A stretch of 64,000 bases of DNA from Amycolatopsis australiensis (GTDB lineage Bacteria > Actinomycetota > Actinomycetes > Mycobacteriales > Pseudonocardiaceae). Positions 1 through 10,087 of the stretch are shown here, piece after piece. The notes under the pieces are model-generated. The model was given only the letters and a program-made list of their open reading frames with translations. It made no database searches and was not told the origin of the DNA. The stretch lies in contig NZ_FPJG01000006.1 of assembly GCF_900119165.1 (NCBI RefSeq), forward strand, positions 7,540,001 through 7,604,000. The letters run 5' to 3'. The position numbers and the translations under genes are program-made. Every line of letters starts with the position of its first letter. The stretch's first letter is position 1.

Positions 1-123
1 CCGACATCGACTGAGCCGCCTGCCGGGCGTGGGGTAGCCCACAGTGACCGGACGCCTCTTCGGCGCCACGGCCGCCGCCGCCTAGGGTGGGGCCCATTCC
101 GGAGCTGGCAAAGGAGCCTGGCA

Positions 124-1779
124 GTGCCGTCCACCACCACTTTTCAGCACACCGAAGTCCTCCCGCTCGGCAAGGACACCACCACCGAGTACCGGCTGGT
201 CACCGCCGAAGGCGTCGAGACCGTCGAAGCCGCCGGGCGGACCTTCCTCAAGATCGATCCCGCCGCGCTCACCACGCTGGCCCGGACCGCCATCACGGAC
301 ATCCAGCACCTGTTGCGCACGTCACACCTGCGGCAGCTGCGCGCCATCGTCGACGACCCGGAGGCCAGCGGCAACGACCGCTTCGTCGCCATGGACCTGC
401 TCCGCAACGCCGCCATCTCCGCCGGCGGTGTCCTGCCCATGTGCCAGGACACCGGGACGGCCATCGTCATCGGCAAGCGCGGCGAGGGCGTCCTCACCGG
501 CGGTGACGACGAGCGCGCCCTCTCGCAGGGCATCTTCGACGCCTACCAGCAGCTGAACCTGCGCTACTCGCAGATGGCCCCGCTGAACTTCTGGGAAGAG
601 CGCAACACCGGCACCAACCTGCCCGCGCAGATCGAGCTCTACCACAAGGACGGCGACCCGACCTACGAGTTCCTCTTCATGGCCAAGGGCGGCGGCAGCG
701 CCAACAAGACGTTCCTCTACCAGGAGACCAAGGCCGTCCTGAACCCCAAGCGGCTCGCGCGCTTCCTCGACGAAAAGCTGCGCAGCCTCGGCACCGCGGC
801 CTGCCCGCCCTACCACCTCGCGATCGTCGTCGGCGGGATGTCCGCCGAGTTCAACCTCAAGGTCGCGAAGCTCGCTTCCGCGCGCTACCTCGACACGCTC
901 CCGACCGAAGGCTCCGAGCTCGGCCACGCCTTCCGCGACCCGGACCTGGAGCAGCAGGTCCTGGCGATGACCCGCCAGTTCGGCATCGGCGCGCAGTTCG
1001 GCGGCAAGTACTTCTGCCACGACGTCCGCGTCATCCGGCTGCCGCGCCACGGCGCGTCCTGCCCGGTCGGCATCGCCGTCTCCTGCTCCGCCGACCGCCA
1101 GGCCAAGGCGAAGATCACCGCCGACGGCGTCTTCATCGAGCAGCTCGAGCGCGACCCCGCGCGGTTCCTGCCCGACGTCACCGAGGACGACCTCTCCGAC
1201 GACGTCGTCGCCGTCGACCTCAACCGGCCGATGGCCGAGATCCGCGCGCAGCTGTCGCAGCTGCCGGTGAAGACGCGGCTTTCGCTCACCGGGCCGCTGG
1301 TCGTCGCCCGCGACATCGCGCACGCGAAGATCGCCGAGCGCCTCGACGCCGGCGAGGAGATGCCGGACTACCTGAAGAACCACCCGGTCTACTACGCCGG
1401 CCCGGCGAAGACACCCGAGGGCTACGCGTCGGGCTCGTTCGGCCCCACGACGGCCGGGCGGATGGACTCCTACGTCGAGCAGTTCCAGGCGGCCGGCGGC
1501 TCGCTCGTCATGCTGGCCAAGGGAAACCGCTCGAAGCAGGTGACCGCCGCGTGCCAGGCGCACGGCGGGTTCTACCTCGGCTCGATCGGCGGCCCGGCCG
1601 CGCGGCTCGCGCAGGACTGCATCAAGAAGGTCGACGTCCTCGAGTACGCCGAGCTCGGCATGGAAGCCGTCTGGAAGATCGAGGTCGAGGACTTCCCCGC
1701 GTTCATCGTCATCGACGACAAGGGCAACGACTTCTTCGCCAGCACCGGCGAACCGGTGCTGCAGATCAGCTTCCGTTAG
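124..1779 (+). CDS. fum: Class I (iron-sulfur) fumarate hydratase
   Basis: Predicted 551-residue class I fumarase of the two-domain FumA/FumB type, which reversibly hydrates fumarate to L-malate in the TCA cycle in the cytosol. The three cysteines expected to hold the [4Fe-4S] cluster are visible at C107 (MCQDTGTA), C227 (AACPPYH) and C321 (VSCSADRQ). Length matches the long single-chain form. The GTG start is supported by AAGGAG eight bases upstream; the overlapping reading frames on both strands have no family features. The gene is monocistronic: it is followed by a strong bidirectional hairpin and a convergent gene. Confidence in family is high; the choice between fumarase and a close relative such as a tartrate dehydratase is settled mainly by length and the full set of motifs. 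Confidence 0.95.
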   Translation: MPSTTTFQHTEVLPLGKDTTTEYRLVTAEGVETVEAAGRTFLKIDPAALTTLARTAITDIQHLLRTSHLRQLRAIVDDPEASGNDRFVAMDLLRNAAISAGGVLPMCQDTGTAIVIGKRGEGVLTGGDDERALSQGIFDAYQQLNLRYSQMAPLNFWEERNTGTNLPAQIELYHKDGDPTYEFLFMAKGGGSANKTFLYQETKAVLNPKRLARFLDEKLRSLGTAACPPYHLAIVVGGMSAEFNLKVAKLASARYLDTLPTEGSELGHAFRDPDLEQQVLAMTRQFGIGAQFGGKYFCHDVRVIRLPRHGASCPVGIAVSCSADRQAKAKITADGVFIEQLERDPARFLPDVTEDDLSDDVVAVDLNRPMAEIRAQLSQLPVKTRLSLTGPLVVARDIAHAKIAERLDAGEEMPDYLKNHPVYYAGPAKTPEGYASGSFGPTTAGRMDSYVEQFQAAGGSLVMLAKGNRSKQVTAACQAHGGFYLGSIGGPAARLAQDCIKKVDVLEYAELGMEAVWKIEVEDFPAFIVIDDKGNDFFASTGEPVLQISFR

Positions 1780-1786
1780 CAGGCGA

Positions 1787-1829
1787 GGGAAGGGGACACC
1801 GGCCCGCCACCGGTGTCCCCCACCTTCCC
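1787..1829. terminator. Bidirectional terminator between fum and a convergent gene
   Basis: A perfect 11-bp stem (GGGGACACCGG at 1792-1802 against CCGGTGTCCCC at 1810-1820) with a 7-base loop, extended by weaker GGGAA/TTCCC pairing outside it, sits directly after the fumarase stop and before the stop of the convergent gene. No U-tract follows, as is usual in high-GC actinobacteria. Confidence 0.75.
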
Positions 1830-1836
1830 TGCTCCC

Positions 1837-2493
1837 TCAGCCGACGCGCTCGATCCGCGCGCGCCGGATGAGGAACTTTCCGGGCTCCCGCACCTGTTCG
1901 AAGGCCGCGTTGTTGAGCAGCACGCAGCTGCCCGACACCGAGGTCACCGTCACCGTGGTGGACTTCGAGTTGTCCAGGTTGGTCACCTTCAGCTCGGTCC
2001 CGGCCGGGAACTGGTTGCTCGACGCGGCCGGCGCGCCGCCCTCGCCCGAGAGCGTCACGGTGGATCCGGGGCACACGACGTCACCGGCGGCCGCGGCCTG
2101 GTCCTGCTTCTTCTGCCGGCCGGGCGCCTGTGCCTTGCCCGGCGCGTTGCCCGAGTTGCCGGGCGCCTGCGCGGCCTGGCCGTTGCCCGCCACGACGTTC
2201 GCCGTGCAGCCGGCGGCCTGGCGCCGTTGCTGGATCAGGCCGACGACCGCCTGGCGGTTGGCGATCCGCGCCGCCGACTGCGCGTCCGGGTTCGCCTGCT
2301 GGCCCGCGATGAAGTTCAGGTTGTTCTGCAGGGCGGTGTCGAGTCCCGCGCAGTTCTCCTTGGGCGCTTCCGCCGCGTTGCCCGCGGGACCGCTCAGCGC
2401 GATGGCGGTCGCGGTGATCCCGGAAACACCCAGCAACGCGGCCAGTCCGATGGTCGCCCGCTTGCGGTGCCGGCCACTGCTCAACCGGGGCAT
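1837..2493 (-). CDS. Secreted hypothetical protein with Pro/Gly/Gln-rich linker
   Basis: I do not recognise the family. The ATG at 2493 is chosen because GGAGGGG lies just upstream (minus strand) and it yields a clean export signal: basic n-region (SSGRHRKRA) and a hydrophobic stretch around residues 14-35 ending in an Ala/Gly-rich cleavage zone. The mature 218-residue chain has an N-terminal helical part with two cysteines, a low-complexity NGQAAQAPGNSGNAPGKAQ-type linker and a C-terminal beta-looking domain containing two more cysteines (VVCPGS and GSCVLL). Likely exported or cell-wall located. An upstream in-frame extension to 2631 is open but would bury the signal peptide and lacks a ribosome site. 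Confidence 0.7.
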   Translation of the reverse strand: MPRLSSGRHRKRATIGLAALLGVSGITATAIALSGPAGNAAEAPKENCAGLDTALQNNLNFIAGQQANPDAQSAARIANRQAVVGLIQQRRQAAGCTANVVAGNGQAAQAPGNSGNAPGKAQAPGRQKKQDQAAAAGDVVCPGSTVTLSGEGGAPAASSNQFPAGTELKVTNLDNSKSTTVTVTSVSGSCVLLNNAAFEQVREPGKFLIRRARIERVG

Positions 2494-2636
2494 GAGCCCC
2501 TCCTCTCTGATCGCCACCTCACCCATGGATACGGCCCGGTAACGCGGGCGGTTCACCGGGTTCCCGGGATTTTCGACGAGTTCGACGATCAGTGGTCCGG
2601 ACCAGTGGCGCAGAGCGTCCACAGGGGACACCCCGG

Positions 2637-3074
2637 TCAGGCCGGGAACAGCTCGGTGAGCCGCGCCAGGGTCTTCTCGATGCCCTGGGCGTTCTTGCGC
2701 GGGAACGGGCTGAGGCTGATGGCGAGCGGGAACCTGGCCGTCGACCAGTCGAACGTCTCGGTGACTTCGGTGCGGCCGCCGTCGACGGGCTCCAGCCGCC
2801 AGCGCCAGCGGTGCCCGTTGAAGTGCCGCCAGGCGATCAGGCGGTTCTCCTCGAACTCGACGACCGTGTTGACGATCTGGTACGACGCGCCCAGCTTCAT
2901 GTCCATGCCGAACTTCGCGCCGAGCGTGAGCCGGTCCGGGCCACCCGGCTGGGCGGCCCGGACCGTGCCGGATCCGTCGATGAGCGGATGCCGGGCCGGG
3001 TCGGCCAGGAGCGCGAAGATCTTCTCCGGCGCGGTGGCGACGATCACGGTGCGTGAGACCTGGCGGCTTCCCAT
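2637..3074 (-). CDS. SRPBCC / polyketide cyclase-like protein
   Basis: A 145-residue single-domain protein of the SRPBCC (START-like, Polyketide_cyc2) superfamily: an N-terminal strand (RQVSRTVIVATAPEKIFALLADP), central strands with WRWRLEP and TEVTETFDW, and a C-terminal amphipathic helix (GIEKTLARLTELFP). The fold binds hydrophobic ligands; the ligand is unknown here. Two starts are possible. ATG 3074 sits right before the conserved domain; GTG 3101 would overlap the upstream TGA by four bases (GTGA), suggesting translational coupling to the lipoprotein gene. I chose 3074 on domain boundary grounds. Confidence 0.75.
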   Translation of the reverse strand: MGSRQVSRTVIVATAPEKIFALLADPARHPLIDGSGTVRAAQPGGPDRLTLGAKFGMDMKLGASYQIVNTVVEFEENRLIAWRHFNGHRWRWRLEPVDGGRTEVTETFDWSTARFPLAISLSPFPRKNAQGIEKTLARLTELFPA

Positions 3075-3097
3075 CAGCCGAGCCCAGGTCACGACGA

Positions 3098-3586
3098 TCA
3101 CCTCGGCGGCGTGGTCTTCAGCACGACCGTGCGCCCGTCCAGCGGCGCGGCCAGCGGCACCGAGATCACCGGGTAGCGGATGTCCATCGTGCACATCTGC
3201 CCGGTCTGGGCCTTCGTCTCGCTCAGGTCGACGACGACGTGGTCGGCGGTCTGCTCGGCCGCTTCACCGAGGGCGTGGCCGCAGCCGCCTTCCTGGGCGC
3301 GGATGTCGAGGACGGTGCCGCCGTTGCCGGTCCACACCTCGCGCGGGTAGCTGGCGGGCAGCGCCGTGGCGTCGATCTTGTCCGCCGGTACCGGGGTGCT
3401 GCCTTCGGGCACGGTGAGGCGGGGCTTGCCCGGCGGGTTGGCCGAGGGCGACGTCGGCAGCCCCGGCTGCGTCGGACTCGCCGGAACGCTGCCGGCGGGG
3501 GTACCGGTGGGCCTGTCGTGGCCGGCGCACGCCGTCGCCATCAGGAGCAACGCGGCTGTCCCGGCCACCTTCGCTGAGTACCTCAT
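3098..3586 (-). CDS. Putative lipoprotein (paralogue A)
   Basis: A 162-residue lipoprotein with a short basic start (MRYSAKVAG), hydrophobic core and lipobox MATAC, so the chain is expected to be lipid-anchored outside the membrane. A Pro/Ser/Thr-rich tether follows, then a domain with one internal cysteine pair (EGGCGHAL and GQMCTMD). It is paralogous to the gene immediately upstream (3696-4193): both share the lipobox layout, an ASYPREVW/EGYPRSLT-like segment, QEEGGC/QEGGC and the ending RTVVL. Function unknown. The ATG at 3586 is preferred over GTG 3622, because the intervening DNA carries a promoter-like pattern shared with the paralogue. Confidence 0.75.
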   Translation of the reverse strand: MRYSAKVAGTAALLLMATACAGHDRPTGTPAGSVPASPTQPGLPTSPSANPPGKPRLTVPEGSTPVPADKIDATALPASYPREVWTGNGGTVLDIRAQEGGCGHALGEAAEQTADHVVVDLSETKAQTGQMCTMDIRYPVISVPLAAPLDGRTVVLKTTPPR

Positions 3587-3593
3587 GTCCCGA

Positions 3594-3621
3594 AGACGGA
3601 ACGACCGCGGCGAGGGTTGCA
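3594..3621 (-). promoter_or_regulatory. Candidate ECF-type promoter of lipoprotein A, possibly leaderless
   Basis: On the minus strand TGCAACCC (3621-3614) is followed after 15 bases by CGTCT (3598-3594), then 7 bases to the ATG. The same elements with identical spacing precede the paralogous gene. The layout resembles ECF sigma promoters (AAC at -35, CGTC at -10) and would place the transcript start at or beside the start codon. Inference from two matching sites only. Confidence 0.4.
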
Positions 3622-3643
3622 CGCGAAGCCCCGGACGTGGTCC

Positions 3644-3680
3644 GGGAGGGCGGCCCCGGGCATCCCGGGGCCGCCCTCCC
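3644..3680. terminator. Strong hairpin terminator after lipoprotein B
   Basis: A perfect 17-bp inverted repeat (3644-3660 against 3664-3680) with a 3-base loop lies 15 bases downstream of the stop of the 3696-4193 gene and upstream of lipoprotein A. It separates the two paralogues into independent transcripts, which fits their each having a promoter-like site. Confidence 0.8.
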
Positions 3681-3695
3681 AGCGTCTCGTGGTGC

Positions 3696-4193
3696 TCAGC
3701 CCTGCCGGAGCACGACCGTGCGGGTGCCGAGCGGCGCGTTCAGCGCCAGCGGGATGCTGATCTCCTTGAGGTAGTCCGGGCACATCTGGCCCTTCTTGCC
3801 GGTGATGACGGCGACCAGCACGACGACCTCCTGGGCCGTCTGATCGCCGACGTGGGCGGAAACGCGCCGGCAGCCACCCTCCTCGGCCTGCAGGATCAGC
3901 GTCCGGCCGTCGGCGCTGCGGGTCAGGCTCCGCGGGTAGCCCTCGGGCAGCCCACGCGCGTCGACCTGGGTCTCCGCGATCACGTCGTCCCCCGGGGCGA
4001 TGCCCTGGGTGGGGCGCCCGGTCGTCGGCGACGGCGGTGGGCCGAGCGTCTGGGTCGTGGTCGCCGGGGCCGAGGTCGCCGAAGTCGCCGGCCCGGCGCT
4101 GCCCGCCCCCGGCGCGCCGCCGGAACCGGCCGCGCAGGCGGTCACCGTGAGCAGCAGCAGGCCCGTCCCCAGCAGTTTCACCGTGGTACGCAT
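3696..4193 (-). CDS. Putative lipoprotein (paralogue B)
   Basis: A 165-residue lipoprotein: MRTTVKLLG start, hydrophobic core, lipobox TVTAC, then a Gly/Ala/Ser/Thr-rich tether and a domain with cysteines in EEGGCRRVS and KGQMCPDY. It is a tandem paralogue of 3098-3586 (same architecture, paired cysteines, same C-terminal RTVVL). No enzymatic motif is visible. Likely displayed on the outer face of the membrane. Start chosen at ATG 4193 because of the signal peptide and the promoter-like pattern directly before it. Confidence 0.75.
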   Translation of the reverse strand: MRTTVKLLGTGLLLLTVTACAAGSGGAPGAGSAGPATSATSAPATTTQTLGPPPSPTTGRPTQGIAPGDDVIAETQVDARGLPEGYPRSLTRSADGRTLILQAEEGGCRRVSAHVGDQTAQEVVVLVAVITGKKGQMCPDYLKEISIPLALNAPLGTRTVVLRQG

Positions 4194-4200
4194 ACCTGCC

Positions 4201-4228
4201 AGACGGAACAGGCGCGCGCCGGGTTGCA
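4201..4228 (-). promoter_or_regulatory. Candidate ECF-type promoter of lipoprotein B, possibly leaderless
   Basis: TGCAACCC (4228-4221), a 15-base spacer, CGTCT (4205-4201) and 7 bases to the ATG exactly reproduce the arrangement in front of paralogue A. The sequence in between differs, which argues for conservation of the two boxes rather than recent duplication alone. Confidence 0.4.
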
Positions 4229-4256
4229 TCGGCCCGCCGGCGAGCCGCGCGTCGCG

Positions 4257-5036
4257 TCAGGTCGCCGGGCGGCCCAGCTGGGTCACGAAGCTCAGCCGGT
4301 CACCTCGGTACAGCGAGCGGACCCGCTCGAACGGCGCGCCGTCCGGGCCCCACGAAATCCGGTGCATGAGCAGCATCGGCAGCGCCGGGTTGGTCCCGAC
4401 GAGCAATGCCTCGCGGGGCGTCGCCAGCACCGTCTCGACCCGCTCCTCGGCGCCGTCGAAGACCACGCCGAGCTTCTCGCTCAGGCACGCGGACAGCGAC
4501 TGCCCGGGGTCGAACACTTCCAGCAGCGTCGGGAACCGGTCGGCCAGGAGATATGTCGATTCCAGGCCGACGCGCTCCTCGTCGGCCAGCAGCACCCGCT
4601 CGATGTGGATCACCTCGGCGTCCGAGGTCACCTGCAGGTCGGCGGCCAGCGCGCTGCCGGCCAGGCGCCGCTCCAGCGTGATGACGTTGCGGCCCGGCCG
4701 GATGCCCTGGCGCCGCAGCCCTTCGGTGTAGCTCACCAGCGCCAGCGGCTGCACCAGCTTGGGCGCGGCGACGTACGTGCCGCTGCCCTGCCGCCGGCTG
4801 AGCTTGCCCTCGAGCACCAGCTCGCCGACCGCCTGGCGCACGGTCGCCCTCGACACCTCGAACCGCTCGCACAGTTCCCGTTCCGTGGGCAGCACCGCCC
4901 CTTCCCCGAGTTCCGCGATCACCGCCAGCAGCTCGACCTTGACCGCGTAATAGCGCGGGACACGGCCGTGCTCGGGAATCCCGTCCAGCACGGGACCGTC
5001 GGCGGACAGGCGGGAATGGCGTGAAGGGGCGGGCAC
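4257..5036 (-). CDS. GntR-family regulator with UTRA ligand domain (HutC type)
   Basis: A 259-residue transcription factor. The N-terminal winged helix is clear (LPTERELCERFEVSRATVRQ then EGKLSRRQGSGTYV, about residues 50-100), followed by a UTRA effector domain (about 115-255) ending FERVRSLYRGDRLSF. HutC-type regulators usually sense a nutrient-derived ligand and repress a nearby transport or catabolic gene. It is divergent from an amino-acid permease across only 80 bp, so local control of that permease is likely. GTG 5036 is chosen; the more upstream start at 5102 would run into the permease leader. I did not find a convincing inverted repeat operator in the gap. Confidence 0.88.
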   Translation of the reverse strand: MPAPSRHSRLSADGPVLDGIPEHGRVPRYYAVKVELLAVIAELGEGAVLPTERELCERFEVSRATVRQAVGELVLEGKLSRRQGSGTYVAAPKLVQPLALVSYTEGLRRQGIRPGRNVITLERRLAGSALAADLQVTSDAEVIHIERVLLADEERVGLESTYLLADRFPTLLEVFDPGQSLSACLSEKLGVVFDGAEERVETVLATPREALLVGTNPALPMLLMHRISWGPDGAPFERVRSLYRGDRLSFVTQLGRPAT

Positions 5037-5116
5037 GGACCCGACCCTATTGGTTTCCCGCTGCGCCGTGGTTGGCTGTGGCACGCAACACGGCCGACAC
5101 ACGGAGGATCACCCGG

Positions 5117-6328
5117 ATGCGCTCGACACCGCTGGCCCGGCGGCTCGGCCTGGCCGACGCCGTTTTCCTCGGCCTGGGCTCGATGATCGGCGCGGGTGTG
5201 TTCGCCGCGTTCGCCCCCGCGGCGCGGGCCGCGGGATCCGGGCTGCTGCTCGCGCTGCTCCTCGCGGCCGTCGTCGCCTACTGCAACGCGATGTCTTCGG
5301 CGCGGCTGGCGGCGATTCACCCGGAATCCGGCGGCACTTACGTTTACGGCCGGGAAAGGCTCGGTGAATTCTGGGGATATCTCGCGGGCTGGGGATTCGT
5401 CACCGGGAAGACGGCCAGCTGCGCGGCGATGACGCTGACCGTGGTGGCCTATGCGGCGCCCGGCCTCGGGCAGCCGTGGCGGAGCCTGTTCGCCGTCGCG
5501 GTCGTCGCCGCGCTCACCGTGGTCAACTACTTCGGCGTCCACCGGTCCGCGCTCGCGACGCGGGTCATCGTGTCCTGCACCCTGCTCGTGCTCACCGCCG
5601 CCGGAGTGGCGATGGCCGCCGGGCCGCACGCGGACGGCCCGCTCGTCGCCTGGCCGGGCGGCGGCGGTGTCCTGGAAGCGGCCGGACTGCTCTTCTTCGC
5701 CTTCGCCGGGTACGCGCGGCTGGCGACGCTCGGCGAGGAGGTCCGCGACCCGGCCCGGACCATCCCGCGCGCCATCCCGCTCGCCCTCGGTCTCACCCTC
5801 GTCGTCTACGCCGCGCTCGCGGTCCTGCTGCTCGTCCGGCTCGGGCCGGCCGCGCTCGCCGCGAGCCCGGACCCGATCGCCGCGGCCGTGCCGGGATGGC
5901 TCGCCCCGGTCGTGCGGGCCGGTGCCGCGCTCGCGGCGCTCGGCTCGCTGCTCGCGCTCATCCTCGGCGTCTCGCGCACGACGCTGGCGATGAGCCGCGA
6001 CGGTCACCTGCCCCGGTTCCTCGCCGCCGTGCACCCGCGTTACGACGTGCCGCACCGCGCCGAACTCACCGTCGGGCTCGTGGTCGCCGTGCTCGCGGCG
6101 TTCCTCGACTTGCGCGGCGCCATCGGCTTCTCCTCCTTCGCCGTCCTCACCTACTACGCGATCGCCAACGCCGCCGCGCTCACGCTGAAGGGCAAGGTGC
6201 GGGCCGTGGTCGGCCTGGCCGGGTGCGTGGTGCTGGCCTTCAGCCTGCCGCGGGCGTCGGTACTCGCCGGTTGCGTGGTGCTGTTGCTCGGCGCATCGGC
6301 CTACGGCGTTCGCCGGATCCGCCGGTGA
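5117..6328 (+). CDS. APC-superfamily amino acid permease
   Basis: A 403-residue integral membrane transporter of the amino acid-polyamine-organocation family. The first helix carries the substrate-site signature GLGSMIGAGVFAAFAPAA, and the next region SARLAAIHPESGGTYVYGRE is typical of the family. About twelve hydrophobic segments are visible, although the chain is a little shorter than many relatives. GGAGG nine bases before ATG 5117 fixes the start. The substrate cannot be read from sequence. It is divergent from the GntR/UTRA gene, which probably controls it. Confidence 0.88.
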   Translation: MRSTPLARRLGLADAVFLGLGSMIGAGVFAAFAPAARAAGSGLLLALLLAAVVAYCNAMSSARLAAIHPESGGTYVYGRERLGEFWGYLAGWGFVTGKTASCAAMTLTVVAYAAPGLGQPWRSLFAVAVVAALTVVNYFGVHRSALATRVIVSCTLLVLTAAGVAMAAGPHADGPLVAWPGGGGVLEAAGLLFFAFAGYARLATLGEEVRDPARTIPRAIPLALGLTLVVYAALAVLLLVRLGPAALAASPDPIAAAVPGWLAPVVRAGAALAALGSLLALILGVSRTTLAMSRDGHLPRFLAAVHPRYDVPHRAELTVGLVVAVLAAFLDLRGAIGFSSFAVLTYYAIANAAALTLKGKVRAVVGLAGCVVLAFSLPRASVLAGCVVLLLGASAYGVRRIRR

Positions 6329-6396
6329 GAAATCACCCAACTGCCCGAAAGATCCGAAGAAAGTCGGTTGTCCGGGTCGCCGGGCACCTGGTGTAG

Positions 6397-7254
<858 letters not shown>

Positions 7255-7264
7255 CCGCCTCCGC

Positions 7265-7296
7265 GAAGAGGGGCCCGCCGCGGCGGGCCCCTCTTC
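7265..7296. terminator. Perfect 32-bp palindromic bidirectional terminator
   Basis: GAAGAGGGGCCCGCCG at 7265-7280 is followed immediately by its exact reverse complement at 7281-7296. It lies between the convergent protease and nitronate monooxygenase genes. The stop codon of the minus-strand gene (7295-7297) overlaps its end. Confidence 0.85.
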
Positions 7297-8395
7297 AGCG
7301 CGTCTTGTCCAAACGCGACAGTGCTTCTTCGTAGCCGGACACCAGTTCCGCGACGACGTCGGCGACCGGGCGGACCCGGTTCATCCGGCCGACGATCTGC
7401 CCGACCGGCATGGACACCACGCTCGGGTCGTTCGCCGCGTGGATCCGGTTGTGGGCGTGGGAAACCAGCAGGTTCTGCAGCGGCATGGGCAACGGCTCCG
7501 GCGCGTCCGGCGCGGCCCACGCCTCGGTCCACCGCGTCTTGAGCAGCCGCGCCGGCTTCCCGGTGTAGATGCGCGTCCGCACGGTGTCCGACGACGACGC
7601 GGCGACGAGCGCCCGCTGCATCGCCACCGACTCGCCCATCGTCTGCAGGTACTCCTCGGTGGCCAGCCACATCGAGCCCATCCAGACCCCGGACGCGCCG
7701 AGCGCGAGCGCCGCGGCCACCTGGCGGCCGGACCCGATCCCCCCCGCGGCGAGCACCGGCACGCCGACCGCGTCGACGATCTCCGGGACGAGCACCATGG
7801 ACGCGATCTCGCCGGTGTGCCCGCCGGCTTCGTAGCCCTGCGCCACCACGAAGTCGACGCCGTTGTCGACGTGCCGCACCGCGTGCGCGGCCTTCCCGGC
7901 CAGCGCGGCCACCGGCACCCCGCGGTCGTGGCACTGGCCGATGACGTCCACCGGCGGCGAGCCGAGCGCGTTGGCGATCAGCTTGATCGGGTGGTTCAGC
8001 GCGACCTCGACGTGCGAGCGGGCGACCGAGTGCAGCCAGCCGAGCACGCCCGCGCGTTCGTCGGTGTCGTCGGGCAGCGGCGGCACGGCAAGCTCGTTCA
8101 GCACCCGGTCGACGAACGCGCGATGCCCCTCCGGGATCATCTTCGCCAGGTCGACCTGGGTGCCTTCGGCGGGCACCTTCGCCGGCATCACGATGTCGAC
8201 GCCGTAGGGCTTCCCGCCGGTGTTCTCGTCCATCCAGGTGAGCACCCGGTCGAGCTCGGCGGCGTCGTTGAACCGGACGCAGCCGAGCACGCCGAGCCCG
8301 CCGGCGCGGCTGAGCGCCGCGGCGACGTGCTCCGAGGGCGTGAACCCGATGATCGGCAGGTCGATGCCGAGGCGGTCGCACAGGGATGTCCGCAC
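7295..8395 (-). CDS. Nitronate monooxygenase (2-nitropropane dioxygenase family)
   Basis: A 366-residue FMN-dependent TIM-barrel protein of the NMO/NPD family. It shows GGLGVLGCVRF near the N-terminus, the family motif AQGYEAGGHTGEI around residue 190, and VPVLAAGGIGSGRQVAAALALGA for phosphate binding of FMN. GTG 8395 is preceded by AGGAGGACACC. The gene follows the FadD19-like ligase by 13 bp on the same strand, so it is probably co-transcribed from the KstR-controlled promoter. Comparable NMO genes occur in the mycobacterial sterol regulon (Rv3553), where the true substrate is unsettled; the nitronate role may be only an annotation convention. Confidence 0.88.
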   Translation of the reverse strand: MRTSLCDRLGIDLPIIGFTPSEHVAAALSRAGGLGVLGCVRFNDAAELDRVLTWMDENTGGKPYGVDIVMPAKVPAEGTQVDLAKMIPEGHRAFVDRVLNELAVPPLPDDTDERAGVLGWLHSVARSHVEVALNHPIKLIANALGSPPVDVIGQCHDRGVPVAALAGKAAHAVRHVDNGVDFVVAQGYEAGGHTGEIASMVLVPEIVDAVGVPVLAAGGIGSGRQVAAALALGASGVWMGSMWLATEEYLQTMGESVAMQRALVAASSSDTVRTRIYTGKPARLLKTRWTEAWAAPDAPEPLPMPLQNLLVSHAHNRIHAANDPSVVSMPVGQIVGRMNRVRPVADVVAELVSGYEEALSRLDKTR

Positions 8396-8408
8396 GGGTG
8401 GTGTCCTC

Positions 8409-10025
8409 CTAGACGGGCTGGGCCGTGGCCGGTTCGTGCTCGGCGGCGTAGCGCTGGGCCCACGGGTAGTCCGGCTTGCCGCTGGGCGAACGGCCGATCT
8501 CGGGCGCCAGCCAGATCGTGCGCGGCACCTTGTACCCGGCGACCTCGCCGCGGACGTGCTCCTCGATGGCGGCCAGGTCCGGCGACGCGCCCTCGCGCAG
8601 CTGGACGACCGCCGCGACGCGCTGGCCGAGCCGGTCGTCCGGGATGCCGATGACGAGCGCGTCGAAGACGTCGGGGTGGGACTTCAGCGCCCCTTCGACC
8701 TCTTCGGGGTAGACCTTCTCGCCGCCGGTGTTGACGCACTGCGAGCCGCGGCCCAGCAGCGTGACGGTCCCGTCTTCTTCGTAGCGGGCGTAGTCCCCCG
8801 GCACGACGTAGCGGGCGCCGCCGACCTCGACGAAGATCTTCTTGCTCTTCTCGGGATCGCCGTAGTACCCGAGCGGGACGTGCCCGCGGCGCCCGATCAG
8901 CCCGACCGCGCCGGGCTTCTTCTCGACGACGTTGCCGTCTTCGTCGAGCAGGATCGCGTCCTGGCCGAAGGTCACGCGCGGGCCGGCGCTGTGGTCGGAG
9001 CCCTTGGCCACCATGCCGATCCCGGTGAACCCGCTTTCCGACGAGCCGATCGCGTCGGTGATCACGGCGTTCGGCACCAGCTCGACGAACTCCTGCTTCA
9101 CCGACTGCGAGAACAGCGCGGCGTGGCTCGACACGGCGACGATCGACGAAGCGTCGTAGTCGCCTTCGCGGAAGGCCTCGATGAGCGGGCGGGCCATCGC
9201 GTCGCCGACGATCGTCAGGACCTGGACCTTGTGCTCCTGCACGGCTTTCCAGATCTCGTGGGCGTCGAAGCGCGGCACGAAGACCACCGGGCTGCCGGTG
9301 AAGAGCGCACCGAACGCGGCCCACTGCGCGGCGCCGTGGATCAGCGGCGCCGCGGGCAGGCGCGTCAGGCTGCCGGCCTTGCCCTGCTCGGCGAGCGTCC
9401 ACTCGTCGGGGACGTACTCGCCGGTGACGAAGTTGATCCCGCCGCCGAGGGCGCGCCAGACGTCCTCCTGGCGCCAGAGCACGCCCTTCGGGTAGCCCGT
9501 GGTGCCGCCGGTGTAGAGGATGTAGAGGTCGTCGCCCGAGCGTTCCTCGAAGTCGCGCTCCGGGCTTTGCGCCTCGAGGGCGGCCTCGTAGTCGACACCG
9601 CCGTAGCGCGCGTAGTCGCCGTCGCTGCCGTCGTCGATCACGACAACGTGTTTCAGTTTCGGCGCTTCGGGCAGGACGGCGGCGACCTTGTCGGCGTAGC
9701 CGCGTTCGTGCACGAGGGCGACGAGCTCGGCGTCGTTGAAGAGGTAGACGAGCTCGCCGTGGACGTAGCGGTAGTTGACGTTGACGGCGATCGCGCGCAG
9801 CTTGTACGCCGCGATCATCGCCTCGAGGGCCTCGATCGAGTTGCGGGAATAGACCCCGATGTGGGACCCGCGTCCCACGCCGTGCGCGGCGAGGTGGTGG
9901 GCGAGCCGGTTGGCCCGCGCCTCCAGCCCGGCGAAGGTGACGTGCCGGTCGCCGCACACGACCGCGACGCGCTCCGGCACGGCGTCGACGGCGTGCTCCA
10001 GAAGATCCGCGATGTTGAGTGCCAC
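8409..10025 (-). CDS. fadD19: Steroid side-chain acyl-CoA synthetase, FadD19-like
   Basis: A 538-residue ANL-family ligase that should adenylate and thioesterify the C26/C27 carboxylate of oxidised sterol side chains. Motifs: P-loop-like [39 protein letters not shown] and the C-terminal catalytic lysine in [12 protein letters not shown]. The N-terminus ([20 protein letters not shown]) lines up with what I recall of Mycobacterium tuberculosis FadD19. Divergent pairing with an EchA19-like hydratase is also conserved. GTG 10025 is chosen because homology starts there; ATG 10043 lies inside the KstR-like operator and would need a leaderless transcript. In rhodococci FadD19 is needed for C24-branched sterols, which fits the Ltp3/Ltp4 genes downstream on the other strand. 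Confidence 0.9.
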   Translation of the reverse strand: MALNIADLLEHAVDAVPERVAVVCGDRHVTFAGLEARANRLAHHLAAHGVGRGSHIGVYSRNSIEALEAMIAAYKLRAIAVNVNYRYVHGELVYLFNDAELVALVHERGYADKVAAVLPEAPKLKHVVVIDDGSDGDYARYGGVDYEAALEAQSPERDFEERSGDDLYILYTGGTTGYPKGVLWRQEDVWRALGGGINFVTGEYVPDEWTLAEQGKAGSLTRLPAAPLIHGAAQWAAFGALFTGSPVVFVPRFDAHEIWKAVQEHKVQVLTIVGDAMARPLIEAFREGDYDASSIVAVSSHAALFSQSVKQEFVELVPNAVITDAIGSSESGFTGIGMVAKGSDHSAGPRVTFGQDAILLDEDGNVVEKKPGAVGLIGRRGHVPLGYYGDPEKSKKIFVEVGGARYVVPGDYARYEEDGTVTLLGRGSQCVNTGGEKVYPEEVEGALKSHPDVFDALVIGIPDDRLGQRVAAVVQLREGASPDLAAIEEHVRGEVAGYKVPRTIWLAPEIGRSPSGKPDYPWAQRYAAEHEPATAQPV

Positions 10026-10035
10026 GCCCTCAAAG

Positions 10036-10049
10036 TAGAACATGTTATC
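10036..10049. promoter_or_regulatory. KstR-like operator, fadD19/echA19 divergent promoter
   Basis: TAGAACATGTTATC matches 13 of 14 positions of TnnAACnnGTTnnA (last base C). It sits within the 62-bp gap between the two divergent start codons and can control both. Confidence 0.75.
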
Positions 10050-10087
10050 GTTCTGGGCAATGGCACTGCTGCTCTCGGAGGTCTTCG

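Noticed and set aside
1..14. Possible end of an upstream gene (GACATCGAC then TGA).
   Set aside because: Fourteen bases are too few to support a coding call.
322..1563. A 413-codon frame antisense to fumarase.
   Set aside because: Shadow of a strongly supported gene; no family signals.
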